Part shown: piece by piece, positions 1 through 5,928 of the stretch
Position numbering within the stretch: the stretch's first letter is position 1
Layout: each line of letters opens with the position of its first letter
Source of the DNA: an uncultured Eubacteriales bacterium
GTDB lineage: Bacteria; Bacillota; Clostridia; Oscillospirales; Oscillospiraceae
Direction of reading: 5' to 3'
Assembly: GCA_900553545.1 (NCBI GenBank)
Contig: USDP01000055.1
Location: 1 to 9,321, forward strand
Length of the DNA: 9,321 nt
Program-made: the position numbers and the translations under genes
The notes under the pieces: model-generated
Told to the model about the DNA's origin: nothing
Seen by the model: only the letters and a program-made list of their open reading frames with translations
Database searches by the model: none

Positions 1-1
1 G

Positions 2-778
2 GGCGTGCCGCACCATATGATCGGCGCAGCAAGCCCGAAGGAGGATTTTTCCGTCGGAAAATATGTCGAGCTTGCAGACGCGGCGGTGCAGGACATCCTC
101 GCGCGCGGCAAGGTCTGCGTGATCGCGGGCGGAACGGGCCTGTATGTCGACAGCCTGATCGCCGGTCGCACCTTCGCGCCCGTACCGTCAACCGGCAAAC
201 GCGCAGTTCTGGAGGCGCGGATGCGCGCCGAGGGCGGCGAAGCGCTGCTGCGCGAGCTGCACTCGGTCGACCCCGAGGCCGCAGCGCGGCTGCATCCGGC
301 GGACGAAAAGCGCATCATCCGTGCGCTTGAGGTCTGGCAGGAAACGGGCCGGACGATCACGGAGCACAACCGCGAGACACAGAAGATCCCGCCGCGCTAC
401 GCGCCCGTCTGGCTCGGGCTGGATTTCACGAACCGCGCCGATCTCTACGCGCGCATCGACCGGCGGGTCGAGATCATGCTGGAACAGGGCCTGCTGGACG
501 AAATCCGGAGTCTCCTGACCTCCGGCGTGCCGGAGACGGCGACGAGCTTACAGGCCATCGGCTACAAAGAGTTTTTCGCCTATCTGCGCGGCGAGTCCAC
601 GCTCGCCGAGGCGACGGCGCTCTGCCAGCAGCGCTCGCGCAACTATGCCAAGCGGCAGCTGACGTGGTTCCGCCGGAATCCTGCGATGCACTGGATCTTC
701 CAGCCCGCGCAGCCGGACGCAGACGCGGTTTTTGCGGCGGCGCGGCAGGAAATCCCCTTTTTCGCGGAAGAAATATGA
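2..778 (+). CDS. miaA: tRNA dimethylallyltransferase MiaA, 3' part (5' end outside window)
   Basis: MiaA transfers a dimethylallyl group to N6 of A37 in tRNAs that read UNN codons (i6A37). The frame is open to the window edge and the first visible residues, GVPHHMIGAASP followed by FSVGKY, match the family's PHH(L/M)ID...FSV stretch, so the gene starts upstream; a GTG at 5 is not the true start. The P-loop and substrate-Asp region, about 55-60 residues, are missing. Visible family marks are GGTGLYVDSL, the tRNA-binding insertion around residues 60-130, ALEVWQETGR, and the C-terminal block LQAIGYKEF...RSRNYAKRQLTWFRR, which is very typical of MiaA. About 258 residues are present, consistent with a family length near 310. 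hfq follows 44 bases later, the usual miaA-hfq order. Identification is sure; the missing part cannot be judged. Confidence 0.96.
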   Translation, partial: GVPHHMIGAASPKEDFSVGKYVELADAAVQDILARGKVCVIAGGTGLYVDSLIAGRTFAPVPSTGKRAVLEARMRAEGGEALLRELHSVDPEAAARLHPADEKRIIRALEVWQETGRTITEHNRETQKIPPRYAPVWLGLDFTNRADLYARIDRRVEIMLEQGLLDEIRSLLTSGVPETATSLQAIGYKEFFAYLRGESTLAEATALCQQRSRNYAKRQLTWFRRNPAMHWIFQPAQPDADAVFAAARQEIPFFAEEI

Positions 779-786
779 TAGAGTGT

Positions 787-823
787 TGGGTATCACCGAT
801 ATATAAAAAGGAGTCGATACCCA
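787..823 (+). promoter_or_regulatory. Hairpin presenting the hfq Shine-Dalgarno in its loop
   Basis: TGGGTATC (787-794) is perfectly complementary to GATACCCA (816-823). The 8-bp stem encloses a 21-nt A-rich loop that holds the hfq ribosome binding site AAAAGGAG (806-813, 9 nt before the start). The last stem base is the A of the hfq ATG at 823. The pairing is seen directly; a role in hfq translational control, such as autoregulation by Hfq binding the purine-rich loop, is inference. Confidence 0.5.
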
Positions 824-1047
824 TGCAAAAAATCGAAAGCTATCAGGATCAGTTTTTGAATCAGGCCCGGCGCGAGCGCACACCGCTGACCGTGTTCCTG
901 ATGAACGGGTTTCAGATGCGCGGCATCGTGACGGGCTTTGACGCATTTGTGATCCTGCTGCAATCCGACGGGAAGCAGCAGATGATCTACAAGCACGCTG
1001 TCTCGACGATGACGCCGATGACGCCCGTGCGCATGACGCAGGAGTGA
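823..1047 (+). CDS. hfq: RNA chaperone Hfq
   Basis: A 74-residue Sm-like protein that forms a hexameric ring and binds small RNAs and mRNAs. The Sm1 region starts at Q8-D9 (QDQFLNQARRER) and continues through NGFQMRG and GFDAFVILL; Sm2 is QQMIYKHAVSTMTP with the diagnostic Y56-K57-H58. The C-terminal tail after the core is only about nine residues, as in Bacillus. The start at 823 is chosen because AAAAGGAG (806-813) sits 9 nt upstream and the protein then aligns with known Hfq; the same frame is open further upstream but has no Hfq similarity there. Rim residues 16-19 read RRER, the E. coli-type arginine patch, whereas B. subtilis has RKEN; the proximal-face K31 of E. coli is Q here. The gene lies between miaA and an adaptor gene, with a hairpin on each side that touches a ribosome binding site. 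Confidence 0.97.
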   Translation: MQKIESYQDQFLNQARRERTPLTVFLMNGFQMRGIVTGFDAFVILLQSDGKQQMIYKHAVSTMTPMTPVRMTQE

Positions 1048-1052
1048 GCCTA

Positions 1053-1084
1053 AGAGGCTCCTCCCGCGCCAGAGAGGAGCCTCT
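1053..1084 (+). promoter_or_regulatory. Perfect 11-bp hairpin burying the ribosome binding site of the adaptor gene
   Basis: AGAGGCTCCTC (1053-1063) pairs perfectly with GAGGAGCCTCT (1074-1084) around a 10-nt loop. The right arm contains GAGGAG (1074-1079), the Shine-Dalgarno of the gene starting at 1085, and the stem ends at the base just before that ATG. No T-tract follows, so it is not an intrinsic terminator. The hfq stop (1045-1047) is 5 nt before the stem, so a ribosome finishing hfq would be expected to open the stem base. Translational coupling to hfq is the simplest reading and is inferred. Confidence 0.6.
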
Positions 1085-2314
1085 ATGAAACAGGGCAAGC
1101 ACTATCTTTCCATCGTAATCTGGATCTTTCTGGCGGCCATCGTGGCGTATTTCGGCTATAACCTGGCGACGAGCCTCTATACGCCGCTGACGACCACGAC
1201 CGCCGTGGAATATGAGGCCGGGGCGGGATATTACGCCACCGGCTTTGTGGCGCGCGACGAGAGCGTCATCCGCTCGAACTACGCCATCAGCGTCCTCACC
1301 GTGTCCGAGGGGCAGCGCGTGGCGGCGGGCGGCCAGGTGGCAACCGGCTACCTCACCGACGATGCGCAGGCACGGCAGAGCCGCATCCAGGAGCTGACCG
1401 ACCAGCTCGCGCAGCTCCGCTATGCCTGGCAGTATTCGTCGAGCGTCTACGACCAGGCCCAGCTGGACAAGCAGATCTCCGAAAGTCTGATCTCGCTGAA
1501 CCAGTACGTCTGCCGCCGTGACATGAACTCCGCCGGAGATCTCATCTCCGAGCTGAAGGGCATGGTGCTGCGGCGGAGCAGCAGCGATGCCGACAGCGCC
1601 TCCCTGCAGGAGCAGATCGACGCGGCCGAGCGCGAGCTGGAAACCTTGCAGGAGCAGTCCGCCAGCGACACGAAGGCCGTGACCGTCTCCGCGCCGGGCT
1701 ACTTCTCCGGAACCGTGGACGGCTATGAATCCGTGCTGACAGTGGACGCGCTCGAAACGATGACCGCGCAGGACTATCCGTCCATCGCCCCGGAAACGCC
1801 CGACTCCGAGGCCATCGGCAAGCTGATCCACGGCGACACGTGGTATTATGTGACCCTGGTGCCGGCGGCGGACGCGAAGGACGTCGAGGCCGGGGATCCT
1901 GTGCAGGTAACGTTCGCGCGCGATTTCTACGTGCCGATCACCATGACCGTCCGCCGCATTGGCGGCAACGAGGCGGGCTATCGCTTGCTGGTGCTGGAGA
2001 GCGACGAGTATATGCAGAACGTCACCATGCTGCGCCAGCAGTCGGCAGACGTGGTCTTCGCGTCCTACTCCGGCCTGCGTGTGCCGAAGGATGCCGTGCG
2101 CGTGAATGAAAACGGCAAAACCGGCGTCTACATCCTCGAGGGGGCCGTCGCCCGCTGGAAGCCGATCAACATTCTGCACGACAACGGCGAGAGCTATGTG
2201 GCCGCGCTGGACAAATCTTCAACGAACAACCTCTGGCCCGGCGACGAGATCATCGTCGGGGCGAAAGATCTATACAATGGAAAGGTAGTCAGTGGATATG
2301 GAACAGAACAATGA
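1085..2314 (+). CDS. Membrane-anchored HlyD/RND-type adaptor-like protein
   Basis: A 409-residue protein. Residues 1-7 are short and positively charged, followed by one transmembrane segment at about 8-25, with the rest predicted outside the membrane. A first lipoyl/barrel-sandwich half appears at about 50-90 (ATGFVARDESV...VSEGQRVAAGGQVA), a charged helical hairpin or coiled coil at about 95-195, and the second half at about 200-220 (VSAPGYFSGTVDG). A beta-barrel-like region covers about 245-330 and a final barrel about 330-400 (GLRVPKDAV...GVYILEG). That order is the membrane-fusion/adaptor fold. No ATPase or permease gene is adjacent in this operon, so the transport partner is unknown; similar proteins sit next to yggS-sepF in other Clostridia (recalled, not checked). 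A role in envelope or septal function is inferred only from position. The start is fixed by GAGGAG 5 nt upstream. The end overlaps yggS by 23 nt. Confidence 0.8.
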   Translation: MKQGKHYLSIVIWIFLAAIVAYFGYNLATSLYTPLTTTTAVEYEAGAGYYATGFVARDESVIRSNYAISVLTVSEGQRVAAGGQVATGYLTDDAQARQSRIQELTDQLAQLRYAWQYSSSVYDQAQLDKQISESLISLNQYVCRRDMNSAGDLISELKGMVLRRSSSDADSASLQEQIDAAERELETLQEQSASDTKAVTVSAPGYFSGTVDGYESVLTVDALETMTAQDYPSIAPETPDSEAIGKLIHGDTWYYVTLVPAADAKDVEAGDPVQVTFARDFYVPITMTVRRIGGNEAGYRLLVLESDEYMQNVTMLRQQSADVVFASYSGLRVPKDAVRVNENGKTGVYILEGAVARWKPINILHDNGESYVAALDKSSTNNLWPGDEIIVGAKDLYNGKVVSGYGTEQ

Positions 2315-3008
2315 CATCCGCGCAAATGTCGCAGCGATCCGGGAGAAGATGGCAGAGGCGGCGCGGAGCTGCGGCCGCGACCCGAAGGAGATCAAGCTCT
2401 GCGCGGCAACGAAGATGAACGACGCGGCGCGCGTGAAAGAAGCAGTCGCCGCCGGTGTGGACTGCTGCGGCGAAAACCGCGTGCAGGAGCTGCTGGAAAA
2501 GCAGCCGCAGGGCGCCTACGAAGGTGCGCCGGTGCATTTCATCGGCCATTTGCAGACAAACAAGGTCAAGCAGGTGGTCGGCAGGGTCGACCTGATCGAG
2601 TCGGTCGACCGGACGGAGCTGCTGGAGTGTGTAGAAAAGCAGGCGGCGAAGCTGGGCCTCGTGCAGGACATTCTGCTGGAGGTCAATATCGGTGCGGAGG
2701 AGAGCAAATCCGGCTTTACACCCGAAGAAACCATGCAGACAGCGGCAAAAATGGCAGAATATCCCCACTGCCATCTCAAAGGACTGATGGCCATCCCGCC
2801 GGTGAGCGAACACGAAGGAGATAATTGCAGATATTTTGCCGAAATGCGCAATCTTTTTGTTGACATAAGTGCAAAAAAATACGATAATGTGTCCATGGAA
2901 TGTCTATCGATGGGGATGAGCGGCGATTACCCCGACGCCATCCGCGAGGGCGCCACGATGATCCGCGTGGGAACGGCGATCTTCGGTGCCCGGCATTACA
3001 GCAAATAG
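2292..3008 (+). CDS. yggS: YggS/YlmE family PLP homeostasis protein
   Basis: This family binds pyridoxal 5'-phosphate on a TIM-barrel fold, without known catalytic activity, and buffers PLP and amino-acid pools. The PLP lysine is expected in LCAATKMND (K41 from the GTG start). Family blocks follow: GENRVQELLEK, HFIGHLQTNKVKQV, IESVDR, LLEVNIGAEESKSGF, LKGLMAIPP, LSMGMSGDYPDAI and RVGTAIFGAR. The length of 238 residues is usual. Two starts are possible: GTG at 2292, with GGAAAGG (2279-2285) at a good 6-nt spacing, or ATG at 2298 at 12 nt; the GTG is favoured by spacing only. It overlaps the adaptor gene and precedes sepF, as ylmE precedes sepF in Bacillus. Its segment at 2816-2890 is far more AT-rich than the rest of the gene and contains a promoter-like sequence. 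Confidence 0.95.
   Translation: MDMEQNNDIRANVAAIREKMAEAARSCGRDPKEIKLCAATKMNDAARVKEAVAAGVDCCGENRVQELLEKQPQGAYEGAPVHFIGHLQTNKVKQVVGRVDLIESVDRTELLECVEKQAAKLGLVQDILLEVNIGAEESKSGFTPEETMQTAAKMAEYPHCHLKGLMAIPPVSEHEGDNCRYFAEMRNLFVDISAKKYDNVSMECLSMGMSGDYPDAIREGATMIRVGTAIFGARHYSK
2860..2888 (+). promoter_or_regulatory. Internal sigma-A promoter inside yggS, probably for sepF-divIVA
   Basis: TTGACA (2860-2865), a 17-bp spacer and GATAAT (2883-2888) match the housekeeping consensus at 11 of 12 positions. It lies in an AT-rich island within an otherwise GC-rich gene. Transcription from it would start near 2895, leaving a leader of about 180 nt before sepF. The match is seen directly; activity is inferred. 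Confidence 0.6.
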
Positions 3009-3030
3009 CGCCGGAATCTTGTGCGGCGCT
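3007..3030 (+). other. Small hairpin in the yggS-sepF gap
   Basis: AGCGCCG (3007-3013) pairs with CGGCGCT (3024-3030) around a 10-nt loop and overlaps the yggS stop codon. The bases after it (GCCCTAATTTCAG) lack a T-run, so it is unlikely to terminate efficiently. It may protect the 3' end of an upstream transcript or be incidental. Confidence 0.3.
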
Positions 3031-3075
3031 GCCCTAATTTCAGAATAAAACGACACATATCGGAGGAATATTACA

Positions 3076-3585
3076 ATGGGATTTATGGATGACCTGAAGA
3101 AGCTGGCAAAGCCCTACGCCGAGGACGACGACGATTTCGATGAATTCGACGACGACGTCCGCCCCAGCCGTGCCAATCGCGGCTCGACCGCCCCGGCGCC
3201 GAAAGCCTCGCTGGACGATCTGGGTCTGAATGACAGCAGCTCGAGCGCCTCGTTCGGCTCTGGCCGCCGCGTGCCCGGCGGAAACAAAGTCGTGAACATC
3301 CACACCACGGCGCAGATGCAGGTGGTGTTGGTGAAGCCCGACCGGTTCGACAACGTGTCCGACATTGCAGAGCACCTGCGCAGCAAGCACGCGGTGGTTC
3401 TGAATCTCGAGGCGACGAATAAGGATGTAGCACGGCGGCTCGTCGACTTCCTGTCCGGCTGCGCCTACGCGCTGGACGGCAAGATCAAGAAAATCGCCAT
3501 CAGCACCTACATCATCACGCCATACAACGTGGATATCGTGGGTGACCTCATCGACGAGCTGGAAAACAACGGACTCTATCTGTAA
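3076..3585 (+). CDS. sepF: Cell division protein SepF
   Basis: SepF polymerises on the inner membrane face, binds the FtsZ C-terminal tail and helps anchor and shape the Z-ring. The 169-residue product begins with MGFMDDLKKLAK, a plausible amphipathic membrane-targeting helix. A very acidic linker (EDDDDFDEFDDD) and a Ser/Pro/Ala-rich low-complexity stretch run to about residue 68. The SepF domain spans about 72-155, with RFDNVSDIAEHLRSKHAVVLNL, RRLVDFLSGCAYALDGKIKKI and IITPYNVDI. Length is slightly above the B. subtilis protein because of the linker. GGAGG at 3062-3066 lies 9 nt before the ATG. It sits between yggS and divIVA, the conserved order minus ylmG and ylmH, and is probably transcribed both from the upstream operon and from the promoter inside yggS. 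Confidence 0.96.
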   Translation: MGFMDDLKKLAKPYAEDDDDFDEFDDDVRPSRANRGSTAPAPKASLDDLGLNDSSSSASFGSGRRVPGGNKVVNIHTTAQMQVVLVKPDRFDNVSDIAEHLRSKHAVVLNLEATNKDVARRLVDFLSGCAYALDGKIKKIAISTYIITPYNVDIVGDLIDELENNGLYL

Positions 3586-3612
3586 TTCCAATCGCACAGG
3601 AGGGAAACGCCT

Positions 3613-4338
3613 ATGTTCACACCGCAGGAAATTCAGGAACAAACCTTTTCCAAGGCCGTCTTCGGCGGCTATGACATGCAGCAGGTCGATGATTTTCTCG
3701 AACCGCTGACCGAGGATTATATCGCGCTCTACAAAGAAAACTCCGTGCTGAAGTCCAAGATGAAAATTCTGGTTGAAAAGCTGGAGGAGTACCGTGGGCA
3801 GGAGGCAGCCATGAAAAAGACCATGGCCGAGGCCCAGGCCAAGTGCGACAAGATGCTCGCCGACGCCAAGGCGCAGTGCAGTGCCATGGTGCAGACGGCG
3901 GAGGACGGCGCGGCCCGTCAGAAGGTCGAGGCCGACATCGCCGCCGAGCAGGAACGGCTGGAGTATGCAAAGCAGACGGCGCTGAACTTCATCAACGTCA
4001 TCGAGGGCGACATCAAAGGGCATCTCGAGCTGCTGGAGCAGCTCAAGGGCCGCGACCTGACCGTCGAAGACAAGAAGCCGGAGCCGCCGAAGCACGCCAA
4101 GCCCTACGACTGGCAGGCAGACAGCGCACCGTCGCTCGTGGTGGACACGTCCAGCAAGCACACGCAGGACATCGCGGACGAGATCTCCGAGAATCTCGAA
4201 AAGCTCGTCGGCAGCGAGCCGGAGCCTGACGTCAAGGTCGCCCCGGCGAAACCCGCGCAGACCCGTATGGACAGCGCCACGATCAAATTCGATAATCTCA
4301 AATTCGGCAAAAATTACGACCCCACCAAAGAATCCTAA
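3613..4338 (+). CDS. divIVA: DivIVA-domain cell division/polarity protein
   Basis: DivIVA binds negatively curved membrane at septa and poles and recruits partners. The N-terminal domain (about 1-55) shows FTPQEIQEQTFSKAVFGGYD and DDFLEPLTEDY; F17, the membrane-inserting residue of the B. subtilis protein, is kept, while its neighbour R18 is G. A coiled coil follows at about 35-145, rich in Ala, Lys, Glu and Gln. From about 150 the chain becomes proline-rich and presumably disordered, and it ends with a distinct tail, IKFDNLKFGKNYD (224-236), that may be a partner-binding motif. The protein has 241 residues, longer than the 164 of B. subtilis. AGGAGGG at 3598-3604 is 8 nt before the ATG. It is the last gene of the operon and a terminator starts right after the stop. 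Confidence 0.93.
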   Translation: MFTPQEIQEQTFSKAVFGGYDMQQVDDFLEPLTEDYIALYKENSVLKSKMKILVEKLEEYRGQEAAMKKTMAEAQAKCDKMLADAKAQCSAMVQTAEDGAARQKVEADIAAEQERLEYAKQTALNFINVIEGDIKGHLELLEQLKGRDLTVEDKKPEPPKHAKPYDWQADSAPSLVVDTSSKHTQDIADEISENLEKLVGSEPEPDVKVAPAKPAQTRMDSATIKFDNLKFGKNYDPTKES

Positions 4339-4340
4339 CC

Positions 4341-4380
4341 AAAACCGCCCCTCGTGTCATCGACACGAGGGGCGGTTTTT
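4341..4380 (+). terminator. Strong intrinsic terminator of the divIVA operon, possibly bidirectional
   Basis: A perfect 18-bp stem, 4341-4358 with 4362-4379, including CCGCCCCTCGTGTC and its complement, closes a 3-nt loop (ATC) and ends in TTTTT (4376-4380). It starts two bases after the divIVA stop. On the - strand the 3' side reads TTTTGG, so it could also stop transcription of the converging ABC operon, less efficiently. Confidence 0.93.
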
Positions 4381-4434
4381 GCCGCAGCGGCTGCCTTCCC
4401 TTGGGGGAAGGCTTTCAGGCGGCCATTGGCCGCC
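4381..4434. repeat. Cluster of three short perfect hairpins in the convergent gap
   Basis: Directly after the terminator come GCCGC-A-GCGGC (4381-4391), GCCTTCCC-4 nt-GGGAAGGC (4393-4412) and GGCGGCC-ATT-GGCCGCC (4418-4434, followed by CCGGCTTTT). This takes up nearly all of the gap up to the permease stop at 4445. The arrangement recalls short hairpin-type interspersed repeats found between genes in gut Firmicutes; that comparison is from memory. Only one copy lies in this window, so repetition is unproven. Confidence 0.4.
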
Positions 4435-4444
4435 CGGCTTTTGT

Positions 4445-5092
4445 TCAAAGATCCACTTGTTCAAATCTCCGTACAGAGCTGCGCTCCGCCGCCATGGTCA
4501 GCAGCGCAAACACCGCCGCGCCGCCCAGCAGCACGGGCCACTGCCGCAGCTGGTCGCGCAGCGCATAACTCTCGCAGACCGTCTTCATGTACGGGATCAC
4601 ATGGTCGCACACCTCGGCGAGGACGATGTAGAAAAACTCCACCACGCTCGCCACGACGAACGGTTTGCCGAGGTCGTAGGCGTTTTTGTAGTGCATCGGG
4701 AAGAACACGAGGTTGAAAAGCCCCATCTGCACCAGCCCAAGGCCGAGGAACGCCGTGTTCGCCTCGATGCCGACGGCGTTGTTGAGGTGGCCGTAGCTCG
4801 CCCGCAGCGCCATAAACGGGACGCAGGCCAGCGCTTGCAGCAGCTCCAGCTGTACCACGGTGCGGAAGCGTGCGCGCACCATCTCTACTTTTGTCACCGG
4901 CAGGAGCATCAGATACGCCGTGTCGCGGTTTTCCCGCAGCGACTGCATCAGCATGAAAATGCCGAGTCCATTGTAGAAAAATGTGACATAATACGGATAA
5001 TTCGGAATCAGGATCAACCCGCTCAGCAGCAAAAACAGCAGCGGCACCGGACTCATCGACAGCCGCCATTCCTTCCATTGCAGCGCTCTCAT
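4445..5092 (-). CDS. ABC-2-type transporter permease
   Basis: A 215-residue integral membrane protein, the partner of the ATPase encoded just upstream. It begins MRALQWKEWRL, the charged cytoplasmic start common in ABC-2 permeases. Hydrophobic segments lie at about 16-30, 38-52, 76-95, 112-135, 144-170 and 185-205, fitting five or six membrane passes. The cytoplasmic loop RENRDTAYLMLLPVTK (53-68) is the family's Y-x-x-x-LPV-(S/T)-K coupling-type motif; the second permease in the window has an equivalent. The ATG overlaps the ATPase stop as ATGA, and GGGAGG lies 7 nt upstream. The substrate cannot be told from sequence; antibiotic or peptide export is typical for such small two-gene transporters. 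The gene ends 107 bases from divIVA, facing it. Confidence 0.85.
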   Translation of the reverse strand: MRALQWKEWRLSMSPVPLLFLLLSGLILIPNYPYYVTFFYNGLGIFMLMQSLRENRDTAYLMLLPVTKVEMVRARFRTVVQLELLQALACVPFMALRASYGHLNNAVGIEANTAFLGLGLVQMGLFNLVFFPMHYKNAYDLGKPFVVASVVEFFYIVLAEVCDHVIPYMKTVCESYALRDQLRQWPVLLGGAAVFALLTMAAERSSVRRFEQVDL

Positions 5093-5928
5093 GCCTCCAC
5101 CTCCCGTTCCAGATGCACCATAATCTGCTCCAGCGTCGCGGGGCTGCCAGCCTCCGGCGCATCCGCAGTCCGCAGCAATCCCTCGATCTCGCCCTGATGA
5201 CGCCGCGGCGCGATCAGCTTCGCGGCCAGCTCCGGTGAGACCGCAGCCTCGTCCGCCCGCAGATAGCGATAGCGCTCCGTGAAGGCCCGCCGCGCCTCGC
5301 TCGCAAAAATTTCACCGTTCCGGATGTACGTGATCGTGTCGGCGCAGGCGTCGAGATCAGACGTGATGTGCGTTGAAAACAGCACCGACGCGCCGTCCCG
5401 CTCCACCAGCTCCAGAAACAGCCCCAGCAGGCCGTCCCGCGCGGCCGGATCGAGGCCGGACGTCGGCTCGTCCAGAATCAGCAGCTTTGCGTGGTGCGAC
5501 ATCGCAAGTGCCAGCTGATATTTTACCTTCATGCCCTCCGACAGCTCGCTGACGCGCTTGCCCTCGTCCAGCGCGAAACGCCGCAGGCAGTCCTGATACC
5601 GTGCCTCGTCCCAGTTCGGGTAAAATCGGCGCGTCGCCGCCGTCAGCTGGGCGAGCCGCTTGCGCGGATAATAGGCCGCGCTGCCGGTCACGAAGCCAAT
5701 CTGTGCCTTGACCGCCAGCTCCTGTTCCGCAACGTCCATCCCGCAGATCTCCACATGACCTGCATCCGGATGCACGAGGCGGAGCATCGACTTGAGCGTC
5801 GTCGTCTTGCCTGCGCCGTTGCGCCCGATGAAGCCCATGACCGTCCCGCTCTCCATCGAAAACGTAACATTTTTCAGGGAAAATTCTGGATATTTCTTGC
5901 AAAGTCCCTCAATTTTCAGAATTTCCAT
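5089..5928 (-). CDS. ABC transporter ATP-binding protein (CcmA/YtrB-like)
   Basis: A 279-residue ATPase that powers the adjacent permease. Walker A is GRNGAGKTT (35-43, K41). The signature is LSEGM (129-133) rather than LSGGQ, a variant usual in this subfamily. Walker B LLILDEP has D153-E154, the D-loop is SGLDP and the switch histidine is H187 in FSTH. No clear Q-loop glutamine is visible (IGFVTGS at 77-83). The C-terminal 70 residues are an accessory region. The start at 5928 is set by AGGAGG 6 nt upstream; a longer in-frame reading from 5994 lacks family similarity and runs inside the regulator gene. The first 20 bases overlap the end of the AbrB-like gene, and the stop overlaps the permease start, so all three genes should be translationally coupled. 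Confidence 0.94.
   Translation of the reverse strand: MEILKIEGLCKKYPEFSLKNVTFSMESGTVMGFIGRNGAGKTTTLKSMLRLVHPDAGHVEICGMDVAEQELAVKAQIGFVTGSAAYYPRKRLAQLTAATRRFYPNWDEARYQDCLRRFALDEGKRVSELSEGMKVKYQLALAMSHHAKLLILDEPTSGLDPAARDGLLGLFLELVERDGASVLFSTHITSDLDACADTITYIRNGEIFASEARRAFTERYRYLRADEAAVSPELAAKLIAPRRHQGEIEGLLRTADAPEAGSPATLEQIMVHLEREVEA

Noticed and set aside
774..804. TATGAT at 774-779 or TATATA at 799-804 as a -10 box for an hfq promoter
   Set aside because: No acceptable -35 lies 16-18 bases upstream of either, and no extended -10 TG is present; hfq is more simply read through from miaA.
1053..1090. The hfq-adaptor hairpin as an intrinsic terminator
   Set aside because: The stem is strong but is followed by ATGAAACAGG, not by T residues, and it coincides with the ribosome binding site of the next gene.
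548..2179. A 543-codon open frame on the - strand opposite miaA, hfq and the adaptor gene
   Set aside because: It has no recognisable domain, spans three well-supported + strand genes, and is rich in Arg, His, Gly and Val as expected for the antisense frame of GC-rich codons.
3007..3040. The yggS-sepF hairpin as an intrinsic terminator
   Set aside because: The stem is only 7 bp and no T-run follows it.
3040..4161. A 373-codon open frame on the - strand opposite sepF and divIVA
   Set aside because: It mirrors codon bias of two certain genes on the other strand; composition is His/Leu/Val/Arg-rich and no ribosome binding site or family pattern is seen.
4379..5197. A 272-codon open frame on the + strand opposite the first permease
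   Set aside because: It starts inside terminator and hairpin sequence, has no family similarity, and overlaps a permease with correct start signals and coupling to its ATPase.
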